Assembly: GCF_007096885.1 (NCBI RefSeq)
Contig: NZ_VJNO01000020.1
Span: 58,580-122,579, forward strand
DNA length: 64,000 bases
Direction of reading: 5' to 3'
From: Streptomyces sp. 130
GTDB taxonomy: Bacteria; Actinomycetota; Actinomycetes; Streptomycetales; Streptomycetaceae
Each line of letters starts with the position of its first letter. Positions within the stretch are counted from its first letter, which is position 1. The notes below the pieces were generated by a model, which was given only the letters and a program-made list of their open reading frames with translations, was not told the DNA's origin and made no database searches. Positions 8,073 to 16,016 of this stretch are shown piece after piece. A program made the translations under genes and the position numbers.

Positions 8073-8917
8073 GGTGTCTCGTTCTCGTCCGCCCACCGGA
8101 GCGCGAGCGCGGTCGCCTTGCGGGCGGCCTCCGCCACTGCCTCGGGCCCTCCGCCGTCGCCGCTCGCCTTCGCCGCCGCGTAGCCGACCAGGAAGGTCGT
8201 CAGGGGTGCGGCGGGCCGGGCGACGCCATGGGCGGCGTCACGGGCGAGGTCGAGCAGGAGGCCGGTGTCGACGTCGAGGTCGATGCCGAGTTCTTCCTTG
8301 ACTGCGGTGATCCATTCATCCAGCACCGTCCCATGTTCTCTGATCCGGGCCCGGGCCGAAGCGATGTCCTCCCAGGTGTCGCAGTCGAACGAGGCGAGGG
8401 GGCCCGCCGCCACCCGGCACAGCGTCAGCTCCTGGGTGAGCAGCCTCAGCGGCAGCCCGCCCAGTCCCCCGTGCTCGACGGCGAGGAGGGCCAGTTCGCG
8501 ACGGAGCGGTTCGCCCCGGTAGACGGCGACGAGCGGCTGGTCGCGCCCGTTCTCGTCGGTGCACAGGGCGCCCTCGGCACCCTGCCGGCCCGAGGCGGCC
8601 AGCAGCCCCGCGACCGTCTCGCCGCCCAGGAACGGCAGATCCGCCGAGAGCACGAGCACCCGCTCCGCCGAGGTGTGCCGGACCCCGGCCGCCAGCGCGG
8701 CCAACGGACCTCCGCCGGGCGGGACTTCGCGCGCCCAGGTCACCGCACGCGCGGTGGGCCGCCGGTCCCCCACCACGACGGTGGTCCGGGCGTCGGGGCA
8801 GGCGGCGAGCACCCGGTCGAGGAGCCGACGGCCGCCCACCCGCACGGCGGGCTTGTCGGCACCGCCCAGCCGCCTGGCGGCCCCTCCGGCGAGAACGATG
8901 GCGTCGTACGCGGTCAT
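8069..8917 (-). CDS. MobA-like NTP transferase fused to a small C-terminal domain (DUF6457-like)
   Basis: 282 residues. Residues 1-190 form a MobA/IspD-type nucleotidyltransferase, with the nucleotide-binding loop IVLAGGAARRLGGADKPAV, a PPGGGPLAALAAG segment, and the metal-binding LSADLPFL motif. Residues 195-282 (VLDEWITAVKEELGIDLDVD to the end) form a small helical domain typical of Streptomyces DUF6457 proteins. The likely role is attaching GMP (or CMP) to molybdopterin to give the dinucleotide cofactor. It lies immediately upstream of moeA with a 4-base overlap, so the pair makes and finishes Moco together. The assignment of the C-terminal domain is from memory of the family and is less certain. 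Confidence 0.82.
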   Translation of the reverse strand: MTAYDAIVLAGGAARRLGGADKPAVRVGGRRLLDRVLAACPDARTTVVVGDRRPTARAVTWAREVPPGGGPLAALAAGVRHTSAERVLVLSADLPFLGGETVAGLLAASGRQGAEGALCTDENGRDQPLVAVYRGEPLRRELALLAVEHGGLGGLPLRLLTQELTLCRVAAGPLASFDCDTWEDIASARARIREHGTVLDEWITAVKEELGIDLDVDTGLLLDLARDAAHGVARPAAPLTTFLVGYAAAKASGDGGGPEAVAEAARKATALALRWADENETP

Positions 8918-8957
8918 GCCCCGAGTATGCGGGGCCCGGGCGGCCGGGCCCCAGGGC

Positions 8958-10334
8958 CTATACGCTCCGCAGCAGCAACGCCGGCTGCTCCACGCAGTCC
9001 GCCACGTACCGCAGGAAGCCCCCGGCGGTGCCGCCGTCGCAGACCCGGTGATCGAAGGTCAGGGAGAGCTGCACGACCTGGCGCACGGCGAGCTGCCCCT
9101 CGTGGACCCACGGCTTGGGCACGATACGGCCGACGCCCAGCATCGCGGCCTCGGGGTGATTGATGATCGGCGTCGAGCCGTCGACCCCGAAGACCCCGTA
9201 GTTGTTGAGCGTGAACGTGCCGCCGGTCAGCTCGGCCGGCGTCAGCGAGCCCGCTCTGGCCGCCTCGGTCAGCCGGGCGATCTCGGCGCCGATCGACTCC
9301 GTGGTGCGGGCGTGGGCGTCCCGTACGACGGGGACGACCAGGCCCCGGTCGGTCTGCGCCGCGAAGCCGAGGTGGACCTGCGGCAGCCGGACGATCTCGC
9401 GCGCCTCCTGGTCCACCGTGGAGTTCAGCTCCGGGTGGCGGGCCAGGGCCGCCGTGCAGATACGGGCGAGGAGCGCGAGCACCGACACCTTGGGGGCGCC
9501 GGCCCCGGCGGCACCGTTCATCGCGGCACGCGCGGCCATCAGCTCGGTCGCATCGGCGTCGACCCAGCAGGTGGCGTCGGGGATCTCCCGCCGGCTGCGG
9601 GACAGCTTGTCGGCGACCGCTCCCCGTACACCGCGCAAAGCGACCCGCTCACCGGCGGCGGACGAAGCGGCGGGCGCCGTCGAAGCGGAGGACGCGGAGG
9701 ACGCGACGGGCGCGGAGGACGCGGCGGCCTGCGGTGCGGGTGCCTCGGTGGCCGACCGGATCGCGGATTCGACGTCGGCGCGCAGGATCAGCCCGTCCGG
9801 CCCCGATCCGGTGAGCCGGCGCAGGTCCAGATCGTGCTGCCGCGCGAGCCTGCGGACCAGTGGTGACACGACCGCGACCGGCCCGGGCGCGGGGTCGGAC
9901 ACGGGGGCCGGAGCCGGGGCCGCGACGGCCGCCACGGGCGCCGGGACGGCCGCCTTGGGCCCCTCCGGCCGGACACGCCGGCGCCGCACCGGCGGCGCTC
10001 CGGTCCCGTACCCCACCAGCACGTTCCCGGAGCCGGAATCCTGCGCACCGGAATCCGCGTCCGTCCCGCCGCCGTCGCCTTCCACGGGCGATCCGACGGC
10101 CACGGTCAGCAGCGGCGCTCCCACCGGAAGCTCGGTGCCCTCGTCGCCGAAGCGGGCGGTCACCACACCCCCGTACGGGCAGGGCACCTCCACCATCGCC
10201 TTGGCCGTCTCCACCTCCACCACCGGCTGGTCGATGGCGACGACGTCCCCGACCTCCACCAGCCAGCGCACGATCTCGGCCTCGGTCAGCCCCTCGCCGA
10301 GATCCGGAAGCCTGAACTCAAGAACCTGAGGCAT
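8958..10334 (-). CDS. bkdC: 2-oxoacid dehydrogenase E2 component (dihydrolipoamide acyltransferase)
   Basis: 458 residues with classic E2 order: one lipoyl domain at residues 1-80 with the lipoylated lysine in VEVETAKAMVEV (Lys45), an Ala/Pro-rich linker, a peripheral subunit-binding domain (SPLVRRLARQHDLDLRRLTG), a second Ala/Ser linker, and the catalytic domain ending in LTFDHRVCDGG, whose His and Asp are the acyltransferase active site. ATG 10334 is used because it overlaps the E1beta stop by one base (TGATG). It transfers branched-chain acyl groups to CoA, supplying starters for branched fatty acids and polyketides. A pyruvate-specific role is possible but less likely given the E1 genes and the Lrp neighbour. 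Confidence 0.85.
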   Translation of the reverse strand: MPQVLEFRLPDLGEGLTEAEIVRWLVEVGDVVAIDQPVVEVETAKAMVEVPCPYGGVVTARFGDEGTELPVGAPLLTVAVGSPVEGDGGGTDADSGAQDSGSGNVLVGYGTGAPPVRRRRVRPEGPKAAVPAPVAAVAAPAPAPVSDPAPGPVAVVSPLVRRLARQHDLDLRRLTGSGPDGLILRADVESAIRSATEAPAPQAAASSAPVASSASSASTAPAASSAAGERVALRGVRGAVADKLSRSRREIPDATCWVDADATELMAARAAMNGAAGAGAPKVSVLALLARICTAALARHPELNSTVDQEAREIVRLPQVHLGFAAQTDRGLVVPVVRDAHARTTESIGAEIARLTEAARAGSLTPAELTGGTFTLNNYGVFGVDGSTPIINHPEAAMLGVGRIVPKPWVHEGQLAVRQVVQLSLTFDHRVCDGGTAGGFLRYVADCVEQPALLLRSV

Positions 10335-11365
10335 CAGTTGTCCGCCTCCCACTGGAGCCGCGCGACGGCGTCGAGGACCCGGTCCACCCCGGGAAGGTGG
10401 TGCCGCTCCTGCATCGGCGGCGGGTAGGGGATGTCGAACCCGGCGACCCGCAGCACCGGCGCCTCCAGGTGGTGGAAACACTGCTCGGTGATCCGGGCCG
10501 CGATCTCACCGCCGGGCCCGCCGAAGCCGGTCGACTCGTGGACGACGACCGCGCGCCCGGTGCGCCGGACGGAGGCGGCGACGGTCTCGTCGTCGAACGG
10601 CACCAGCGAGCGCAGGTCGACCACTTCCAGGTCCCAGCCCTCCTCGACCGCCGCCTGCGCGGCCTCCATGCAGACCGGCAGGGACGGCCCGTACGTGATC
10701 AGGGTCGCGCTGCGGCCGGGGCGGCGCACGACGGCCCGGCCGATGGGCTCCACGGCGGTGGGGTGCTCCGGCGACCAGTCGGCCTTCGACCAGTACAACC
10801 GCTTCGGCTCCATGAAGACCACAGGGTCGTCCGAGGCGATCGAGGCCCGCAGCAGCCCGTACGCGTCCTCGACCGTGGCCGGCGTGACGACATGGAGACC
10901 CGGGGTCGCCATGTAGTACGCCTCCGAGGAGTCGCTGTGGTGCTCGACGCCTCCGATACCGCCGCCGTACGGCACCCGGACGGTGATCGGGAGCGGCATC
11001 GCGCCCCCGGTCCGGTTCCGCATCTTGGCGACATGGCTGGCGAGCTGCTCGAACGCCGGATACGCGAACGCGTCGAACTGCATCTCGACCACGGGCCGCA
11101 GCCCGTACATCGCCATGCCGACCGCCGCCCCGAGGATGCCGGCCTCGGCGAGCGGGGTGTCCGTGCAGCGTTCGTCGCCGAACTCCTTCGCCAGCCCGTC
11201 GGTGATCCTGAAGACCCCGCCGAGCGTCCCGACGTCCTCCCCGAGGACGTGCACCGCGGGGTCCTCGGCCATCGCGTCGCGCAGCGCGCGCCCCAGCGCC
11301 TGCGCCATGGTGGCGGGCTTGGCCTTCGCCGTCCGCGCCCCGGTCGTCACCGCTGCCGTGGTCAT
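10334..11365 (-). CDS. bkdB: 2-oxoacid dehydrogenase E1 component, beta subunit
   Basis: 343 residues. Motifs of the E1beta transketolase-like fold are present: ALRDAMAEDPAVHVLGEDVG at the N-terminus, DTPLAEAGILGAAVGMAMYG, EMQFDAFAYPAFEQL, and the C-terminal phrase VVHESTGFGGPGGEIAARI. With E1alpha it forms the thiamine-diphosphate heterotetramer that decarboxylates the 2-oxoacid and acylates the lipoyl group of E2. The ATG at 11365 overlaps the E1alpha stop (ATGA), so the operon is translated as a coupled unit. Confidence 0.88.
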   Translation of the reverse strand: MTTAAVTTGARTAKAKPATMAQALGRALRDAMAEDPAVHVLGEDVGTLGGVFRITDGLAKEFGDERCTDTPLAEAGILGAAVGMAMYGLRPVVEMQFDAFAYPAFEQLASHVAKMRNRTGGAMPLPITVRVPYGGGIGGVEHHSDSSEAYYMATPGLHVVTPATVEDAYGLLRASIASDDPVVFMEPKRLYWSKADWSPEHPTAVEPIGRAVVRRPGRSATLITYGPSLPVCMEAAQAAVEEGWDLEVVDLRSLVPFDDETVAASVRRTGRAVVVHESTGFGGPGGEIAARITEQCFHHLEAPVLRVAGFDIPYPPPMQERHHLPGVDRVLDAVARLQWEADN

Positions 11366-12525
11366 CGCGCCGCTCCCCCGTCTTCCGGTCCGTGCTGGTC
11401 GTTCTCCGCGGCCAGCTCCTCGCGCAGCCGGGCGGCCTGCTCCCGCAACTGCGCCGTCTGCTCCGCGTACACATGGGTGAAGAGGTCCATCGGATCGAGC
11501 ACCGGGTCCGCGTTCATCCGGTCCCGCAGCGCCGCGGCCATCCGCTCGGCGGCCATCCGTGCCTCTTCCACCCCCTCGTCGTCGAGCAGGCCGCGTCCGG
11601 TCAGCTCGCGCTCCAGGAGCTGGACGGGATCGTGGTCCCGCCATGCCTCGACCTCGCCGTCGCCGCGGTAGCGGGTCGCGTCGTCGGCGTTCGTATGGGC
11701 GTCCATGCGGTACGTGACCGCCTCGACCAGCGTCGGACCGCCGCCGGCCCGGGCCCGGGCGACCGCATCGGTCAGCACCTCGTGCACCGCCGCCGCGTCG
11801 TTTCCGTCGACCAGCCGGCCGGGCATGCCGTACCCCACGGCCTTGTGGGCCAGGGACGGCGCCGCCGTCTGCTTGGCCAGCGGTACGGAGATGGCGAAGC
11901 CGTTGTTCTGCACGAGGAAGACCACCGGGGCCTTCCAGACCGCCGCGAAGTTCAGCGCCTCGTGGAAGTCGCCCTCACTGGTGCCGCCGTCGCCGACCAT
12001 CGCCAGCGCGACCACGTCGTCGCCCTTCAGCCGTGCCGCGTGAGCCAGCCCCACGGCGTGCGGCAACTGGGTGGCGAGCGGGGTGCACAGCGGGGCGATG
12101 CGGTGCGCCCGCGGGTCGTAACCGGTGTGCCGGTCGCCCCGCAGCAGCGTCAGCGCCTCGACCGGGTCGAGGCCCCGGGCCACCGCCGCGAGCGTGTCGC
12201 GGTAGCTGGGGAAGAGCCAGTCCCGCTCCTCGAGGACCAGGGCCGCCGCGACCTCGCACGCCTCCTGGCCCGTGCTCGACGGGTAGACCGCCAGTCTGCC
12301 CTGCTTCGTCAGGGCCGTCGCCTGGGCGTTGTACCGCCGTCCGCGCACCAGCTCCGCGTAGAGCCGCAGCAGCAGCTCGGGATCGGCTTCGGCCACGGCG
12401 TCCGTACCGAGGACCCGGTACGGCTCCGAGTCCGGAAGCAGCGGCGCGGGATCGGTCAGCGGCTTCCAGGCCGGGGGCGGCGTGGGCCGGTAGGCGGCCG
12501 CACCGGGCAGCTCTTGGACCGTCAT
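11362..12525 (-). CDS. bkdA: 2-oxoacid dehydrogenase E1 component, alpha subunit
   Basis: 387 residues. The thiamine-diphosphate motif is GDGGTSEGDFHEALNFA followed by the NN pair in VFLVQNNGFAISV. The family phosphorylation-loop region is represented by TYRMDAHTNADD. It is the first gene of the bkdABC operon. ATG 12525 has a strong ribosome site (GGAGGTG about 7 bases upstream, on the minus strand) and gives MTVQELPGAAA. The operon is divergent from an Lrp/AsnC-type regulator, the arrangement described for Streptomyces branched-chain keto-acid dehydrogenase genes. A longer frame to 12609 lacks a ribosome site. Confidence 0.88.
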   Translation of the reverse strand: MTVQELPGAAAYRPTPPPAWKPLTDPAPLLPDSEPYRVLGTDAVAEADPELLLRLYAELVRGRRYNAQATALTKQGRLAVYPSSTGQEACEVAAALVLEERDWLFPSYRDTLAAVARGLDPVEALTLLRGDRHTGYDPRAHRIAPLCTPLATQLPHAVGLAHAARLKGDDVVALAMVGDGGTSEGDFHEALNFAAVWKAPVVFLVQNNGFAISVPLAKQTAAPSLAHKAVGYGMPGRLVDGNDAAAVHEVLTDAVARARAGGGPTLVEAVTYRMDAHTNADDATRYRGDGEVEAWRDHDPVQLLERELTGRGLLDDEGVEEARMAAERMAAALRDRMNADPVLDPMDLFTHVYAEQTAQLREQAARLREELAAENDQHGPEDGGAAR

Positions 12526-12611
12526 GACAGGCACCTCCGAGCATCGAGGGGTGTCGACATATGGTGATATATCGAAAACGATGTGAGGCGCAGGTGTGGC
12601 GTGCCTCACCT

Positions 12612-12625
12612 ACCGATTGTTCGGT
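12612..12625. promoter_or_regulatory. degenerate PaaR-type operator
   Basis: ACCGATTGTTCGGT keeps both ACCG and CGGT arms of the operator seen upstream of paaN and paaA, with one change (CG to TG) at the centre. It may let the neighbouring TetR protein touch the bkd/lrp region, or be coincidental. Confidence 0.4.
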
Positions 12626-12659
12626 CGCGAGCGCATTTTGGCTACAGGCGCCGTCAGCC

Positions 12660-12681
12660 TGTGGACAAACGGTTATCCACA
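12660..12681. promoter_or_regulatory. pair of perfect DnaA boxes, head to head
   Basis: TGTGGACAA at 12660-12668 (reverse of TTGTCCACA) and TTATCCACA at 12673-12681 are separated by four bases and form an imperfect inverted repeat. They lie about 46 bases upstream of the Lrp-type gene, 50 kb from oriC. Confidence 0.75.
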
Positions 12682-12726
12682 GCCTGGGATAGGGGCAGGT
12701 CGTCCAGGACGGGGAGGCGCGGGAAC

Positions 12727-13248
12727 ATGCCAGCTGAACAAATGGCCGACGGGGCCGAGGGGCCGGGCCAGGTTCCGCCGGCACGCCCGCTCGATTCGGT
12801 CGACCACGCCATCCTCCGACTGCTCCGGACGGACGGACGCGCCTCGATACGGTCGGTGGCCGACCGGGTCCACGTATCGCGCGCGAACGCGTATGCCCGG
12901 ATCAACCGGCTCATCGAGGACGGCGTGATCCGGGGCTTCGGCGCGCGGGTGAACCACGAACGGGCGGGGCAGGGCGCCTCCGCGTACATCACGCTCAAGA
13001 TCGTCCAGAATTCCTGGCGGACCGTCCGCGAACAGCTCCAGGCGTTGCCGGGAGCCACCCATATCGCCCTGGTCAGCGGCGACTTCGACGTCCTGCTCCT
13101 GGTGCACACGCCGGACAACCGGACGCTGCGCGAGCTGGTGCTGACCCGTATTCAGGCCATTCCGGAAGTGCTCTCCACGCGCACGCTGCTGGTGTTCGAG
13201 GAAACGGACCTGGACCCGGGACCGGACTGCCCCACCGAGCTCGCCTGA
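12727..13248 (+). CDS. Lrp/AsnC family transcriptional regulator (BkdR type)
   Basis: 173 residues. The N-terminal winged helix-turn-helix spans about 25-85 (VDHAILRLLRTDGRASIRSV, then VHVSRANAYARINRLIEDGV). The C-terminal RAM/AsnC ligand-binding domain follows (GASAYITLKIV, LPGATHIALVSGDFDVLLLV). ATG 12727 is preferred, with GGGGAGG about 12 bases upstream; ATG 12742 is also possible. It is divergent from bkdABC, so control of branched-chain keto-acid oxidation is likely, with a branched-chain amino acid or keto acid as the ligand. Confidence 0.85.
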   Translation: MPAEQMADGAEGPGQVPPARPLDSVDHAILRLLRTDGRASIRSVADRVHVSRANAYARINRLIEDGVIRGFGARVNHERAGQGASAYITLKIVQNSWRTVREQLQALPGATHIALVSGDFDVLLLVHTPDNRTLRELVLTRIQAIPEVLSTRTLLVFEETDLDPGPDCPTELA

Positions 13249-13263
13249 ACGGATACGGGCAGG

Positions 13264-13461
13264 TCAGAGCCCGTATTTCGCGAGGAAACCGCGCACGGTG
13301 GCCCAGCGCGTGTCCTCGCCCGGGAAGGTGATCGACGCCAGCTCGGCCCCCTCCGGCGTCAGACAGCCGAAATCATCCGGCCTCCCGGCCTGCGCGCCAC
13401 CGCCGTCGCCCTTACCGTCCCCGCCGTCCGACGAACAGCCCGCCAGTGAGGCCGCACCCAC
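13264..13461 (-). pseudogene. lipoprotein fragment lacking most of its signal peptide
   Basis: The frame reads VGAASLAGCSSDGGDG from a GTG at 13461. LAGC is a perfect lipobox followed by the usual Ser/Gly/Asp-rich tether, but only 8 residues precede the cysteine, too few for an n-region and hydrophobic core. Reading upstream continues open into the end of the TetR gene without a plausible start. The remaining 57 residues (PDDFGCLTPEGAELASITF to FLAKYGL) look like the beginning or a piece of a larger exported protein. I interpret it as a gene whose 5' end was deleted when it was joined to the TetR gene. If it is expressed it would be cytosolic. Confidence 0.5.
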
Positions 13462-13468
13462 CCCGTGG

Positions 13469-14071
13469 TCAACGGCGGTCCGGGCCCGCCTTCATGCCGT
13501 CGAAGGCCAGCCGCACCACCGTGTCGGCGAGGCGGTCCCCGTCCGCGCCTCCGTCGGGCAGCGGCCGGTACCACTCCACGAGCGAGTTGACCATCCCGAA
13601 CAGCAGCCGCGTCGCGAGCCGTATGTCCACGTCGGAGCGGAGATCGCCGTCCGCGACGGCCGCCTTCAGCAGTTCGGCGACCCGCTGGTCGAACTCACGC
13701 CGCCGCTCCAGGGCCCAGCGCTCGGTCTTCGTGTTGCCCCGCACCCGCAGCAGCAGCGTGACGTAGGGGAGTTCGGCTATCAGCACATCGACGGTACGAC
13801 GCGTGACGTACTCGACCCGCTCGATGGCGCGGCCCCGCGTCGCCCCCGGTTCGTCAAGGATCTCGAACAGCCCGTCGAGAGCCCGGCTGACCGCGCGGCG
13901 CAGCAGCTCCTCCTTGCCCGCGACATGGTGGTAGATGGACGACTTGGAGATACCGGCCGCCTTGGACAGGTGCTCCATGGACGTGCCGTCGTAGCCGCGC
14001 TCGTTGAACACGCGGACGGCGACGGTCAGCAGAGTCTCCGGGGTGTACGTGTCCCGCTTGGCCGTGGTCAT
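13469..14071 (-). CDS. TetR family repressor of phenylacetate genes (PaaR type)
   Basis: 200 residues. The HTH at residues 10-55 is TPETLLTVAVRVFNERGYDG, SMEHLSKAAGISKSSIYHHV, the TetR_N signature. The C-terminal ligand-binding part is all helical. It is divergent from paaN; the shared intergenic region and the paaA promoter both carry ACCG-NN-CG-NN-CGGT, the core reported for PaaR of Corynebacterium glutamicum. It probably represses paa genes until phenylacetyl-CoA accumulates. Confidence 0.78.
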   Translation of the reverse strand: MTTAKRDTYTPETLLTVAVRVFNERGYDGTSMEHLSKAAGISKSSIYHHVAGKEELLRRAVSRALDGLFEILDEPGATRGRAIERVEYVTRRTVDVLIAELPYVTLLLRVRGNTKTERWALERRREFDQRVAELLKAAVADGDLRSDVDIRLATRLLFGMVNSLVEWYRPLPDGGADGDRLADTVVRLAFDGMKAGPDRR

Positions 14072-14093
14072 GTCCGCGATCCTCCCCTACGAG

Positions 14094-14102
14094 TTGTCCA
14101 CA
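14094..14102 (+). promoter_or_regulatory. perfect DnaA box (TTGTCCACA)
   Basis: Exact match to the preferred Streptomyces DnaA box, in the tetR-paaN divergent region, 25 bases from the PaaR-type operator. Confidence 0.6.
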
Positions 14103-14126
14103 GGTTTCGTGGGCCCCCTTGTCCCG

Positions 14127-14140
14127 ACCGATCGTTCGGT
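14127..14140. promoter_or_regulatory. PaaR-type operator upstream of paaN and tetR
   Basis: ACCGATCGTTCGGT is a near-palindrome matching ACCG-NN-CG-NN-CGGT. Over 18 bases it is identical, in reverse complement, to the site upstream of paaA (AACCGAACGATCGGTCGG). It overlaps the expected promoters of both divergent genes, so autoregulation is likely. Confidence 0.75.
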
Positions 14141-14194
14141 TACTCTAACTCTGTCCGCCCGTCCCTGCCCAGCTCGATGAGGAGTTGGTCCGTC

Positions 14195-15898
14195 ATGGCC
14201 GCCGAGCTCTCCCCGCACCTGCTGTCCGAGAGGCACCGCTCCACGCTGGACCGGGCCCTCGAAGCGATCCGCACGCGTGACTACTGGTCCCCGCACCCCG
14301 AGCACCCGAAGGCGTACGGAGAGGGCGGCGCTCCGGGAAGCCTCGGCGCCGCCGAGGGCAAGGCCGCCTTCGACGCCGTGCTGCACGGCCGTTTCGACCT
14401 CGGACAGCCGGGCACCGACGGCTGGACGGGCGGGGAGGTCTCTCCGTACGGCCCCGAGCTCGGCGTCGAGTACCCGCACGCGGACCTGGACGTGCTGCTT
14501 CCGGCGATGCGGGCGGGCATGCCGGCCTGGCGCGAGGCGGGCCCCGAGACCAGGGCCCTGGTCTGTCTGGAGATCCTGGCGCGGATCAGTGCCCGCACCC
14601 ATGAGTTCGCGCACGCCGTGATGCACACCAGCGGCCAGGCGTTCATGATGGCGTTCCAGGCCGGCGGCCCGCACGCCCAGGACCGGGGCCTCGAAGCCGT
14701 CGCCTACGCCTACGAGGAGCAGCTCCGCGCGCCCCGGACGGCCGACTGGTCCAAGCCGCAGGGAAAGCGCGATCCGCTCGCGCTGCACAAGACCTTCATC
14801 CCGGCGGGCCGCGGCATCTCGCTGCTGATCGGCTGCAACACCTTCCCCACGTGGAACGGCTACCCGGGCCTCTTCGCCTCCCTCGCCACGGGCAACCCGG
14901 TCCTGGTCAAGCCGCACCCCCGCGCGGTCCTGCCGCTGGCCCTCACGGTCCGGCTGGCGCGCGAGGTGCTCGCCGAGGCCGGCTTCGACCCCGACCTCGT
15001 CGCCCTGGCCGCCGAACGCCCGGGCGAGGGCATCGCCAAGACCCTGGCGGTCCGCCCCGAGATCAAGATCATCGACTACACGGGCTCCACGGAGTTCGGC
15101 GACTGGCTGGAGGCCAACGCCCGCCAGGCCCAGGTCTACACGGAGAAGGCCGGCGTCAACACGGTCGTCGTGGACTCCACCGACGACTACCGCGGCATGC
15201 TCGCCAACCTGGCGTTCTCGCTCTCCCTGTACAGCGGCCAGATGTGCACCACCCCGCAGAACGTGCTCATCCCCCGCTCCGGCATCACCACGGACGCCGG
15301 CGACAAGACGTACGACGACGTGGTGGGCGACATCGCCGCCGCCGTCACCGGCCTCCTGGGCGACGACGCCAGGGCCAACGGCCTGCTGGGTGCCCTGGTC
15401 AACCCCGATGTGAAGGCCCGGCTGGAGTCGGCGGCCCAGCTGGGCGAGGTGGCGCTTCCGTCCCGCGAGGTGGCCAACCCGGACTTCCCGGACGCCACGG
15501 TCCGCACCCCGGTGATCGTCAAGCTCGACGCCGCCAAGACGGCGGGCGAGACGGCCCCCTACCTCTCGGAGTGCTTCGGCCCGGTCTCCTTCGCGGTCGC
15601 GGTCGACTCGACGGCGGACGGCCTGGAGCTGCTGCGCCGTACGATCCGCGAGAAGGGCGCGATGACGGTCGGCGCGTACACGACGTCCCCGGAGGTGGAG
15701 CGTGCGGTGGAGGCCGTCTGCCTGGACGAGTCCGCGCAGCTCTCCCTGAACCTCACCGGCGGTGTGTACGTCAACCAGACGGCGGCGTTCTCCGACTACC
15801 ACGGCTCAGGGGGCAACCCGGCGGCCAACGCGGCCCTCTGCGACGGCGCCTTCGTCTCCAACCGCTTCCGCACGATCGAGGTCCGCCGCCAGAGGTGA
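14195..15898 (+). CDS. paaN: phenylacetic acid degradation protein PaaN (aldehyde dehydrogenase-like)
   Basis: 567 residues, the length of the PaaN family. It has an aldehyde-dehydrogenase-like fold: the phrase PAGRGISLLIGCNTFPTWNG, the NPVLVKPHP coenzyme-site segment, and the catalytic region SLYSGQMCTTPQNVLIP, with the active cysteine. It lacks the C-terminal MaoC/hydratase domain of PaaZ, so it probably acts on the ring-opened or aldehyde intermediate, with a separate hydratase elsewhere. The ATG at 14195 has GAGGAG upstream. It is regulated from the PaaR-type operator at 14127-14140. Confidence 0.85.
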   Translation: MAAELSPHLLSERHRSTLDRALEAIRTRDYWSPHPEHPKAYGEGGAPGSLGAAEGKAAFDAVLHGRFDLGQPGTDGWTGGEVSPYGPELGVEYPHADLDVLLPAMRAGMPAWREAGPETRALVCLEILARISARTHEFAHAVMHTSGQAFMMAFQAGGPHAQDRGLEAVAYAYEEQLRAPRTADWSKPQGKRDPLALHKTFIPAGRGISLLIGCNTFPTWNGYPGLFASLATGNPVLVKPHPRAVLPLALTVRLAREVLAEAGFDPDLVALAAERPGEGIAKTLAVRPEIKIIDYTGSTEFGDWLEANARQAQVYTEKAGVNTVVVDSTDDYRGMLANLAFSLSLYSGQMCTTPQNVLIPRSGITTDAGDKTYDDVVGDIAAAVTGLLGDDARANGLLGALVNPDVKARLESAAQLGEVALPSREVANPDFPDATVRTPVIVKLDAAKTAGETAPYLSECFGPVSFAVAVDSTADGLELLRRTIREKGAMTVGAYTTSPEVERAVEAVCLDESAQLSLNLTGGVYVNQTAAFSDYHGSGGNPAANAALCDGAFVSNRFRTIEVRRQR

Positions 15899-15906
15899 AG
15901 CCGCGT

Positions 15907-15943
15907 GGACCCCGGCCTCGCCGGCGTTTGAGGCGCGGGGTCC
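15907..15943. terminator. terminator-like hairpin containing a Streptomyces interspersed repeat
   Basis: Outer arms GGACCCCG (15907-15914) / CGGGGTCC (15936-15943), inner arms GCCTC / GAGGC around CCGGCGTTTG. The core CCGGCGTTTGAGG belongs to a sequence type scattered at gene ends in Streptomyces chromosomes. It lies just after paaN, between convergent genes. Confidence 0.55.
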
Positions 15944-16016
15944 GGGCCAGAGCTTCGGTTTCGGGAGGGGGCGGGTAGGGGGCAAGCCCGCCGCAGGCGC
16001 ACCCGCCCCGCCCGCC

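Larger units (their letters stand above)
12526..12726. promoter_or_regulatory. divergent bkd / lrp control region
   Basis: 200 bases with an A+T-rich block (CATATGGTGATATATCG near 12558) that is unusual against the G+C background and is a likely promoter or Lrp-binding tract for bkdA. It also contains a degenerate PaaR-type site at 12612-12625 and two DnaA boxes at 12660-12681. Confidence 0.55.

Noticed and set aside
6000..8183. Long plus-strand open frame of Gly-rich repeats opposite moeA
   Set aside because: Shadow of the repeat tract; no ribosome site and no family resemblance.
13469..13800. Frameshift in the TetR gene to explain the lipoprotein fragment
   Set aside because: The TetR gene is complete with a normal end, so the fault lies in the downstream fragment.
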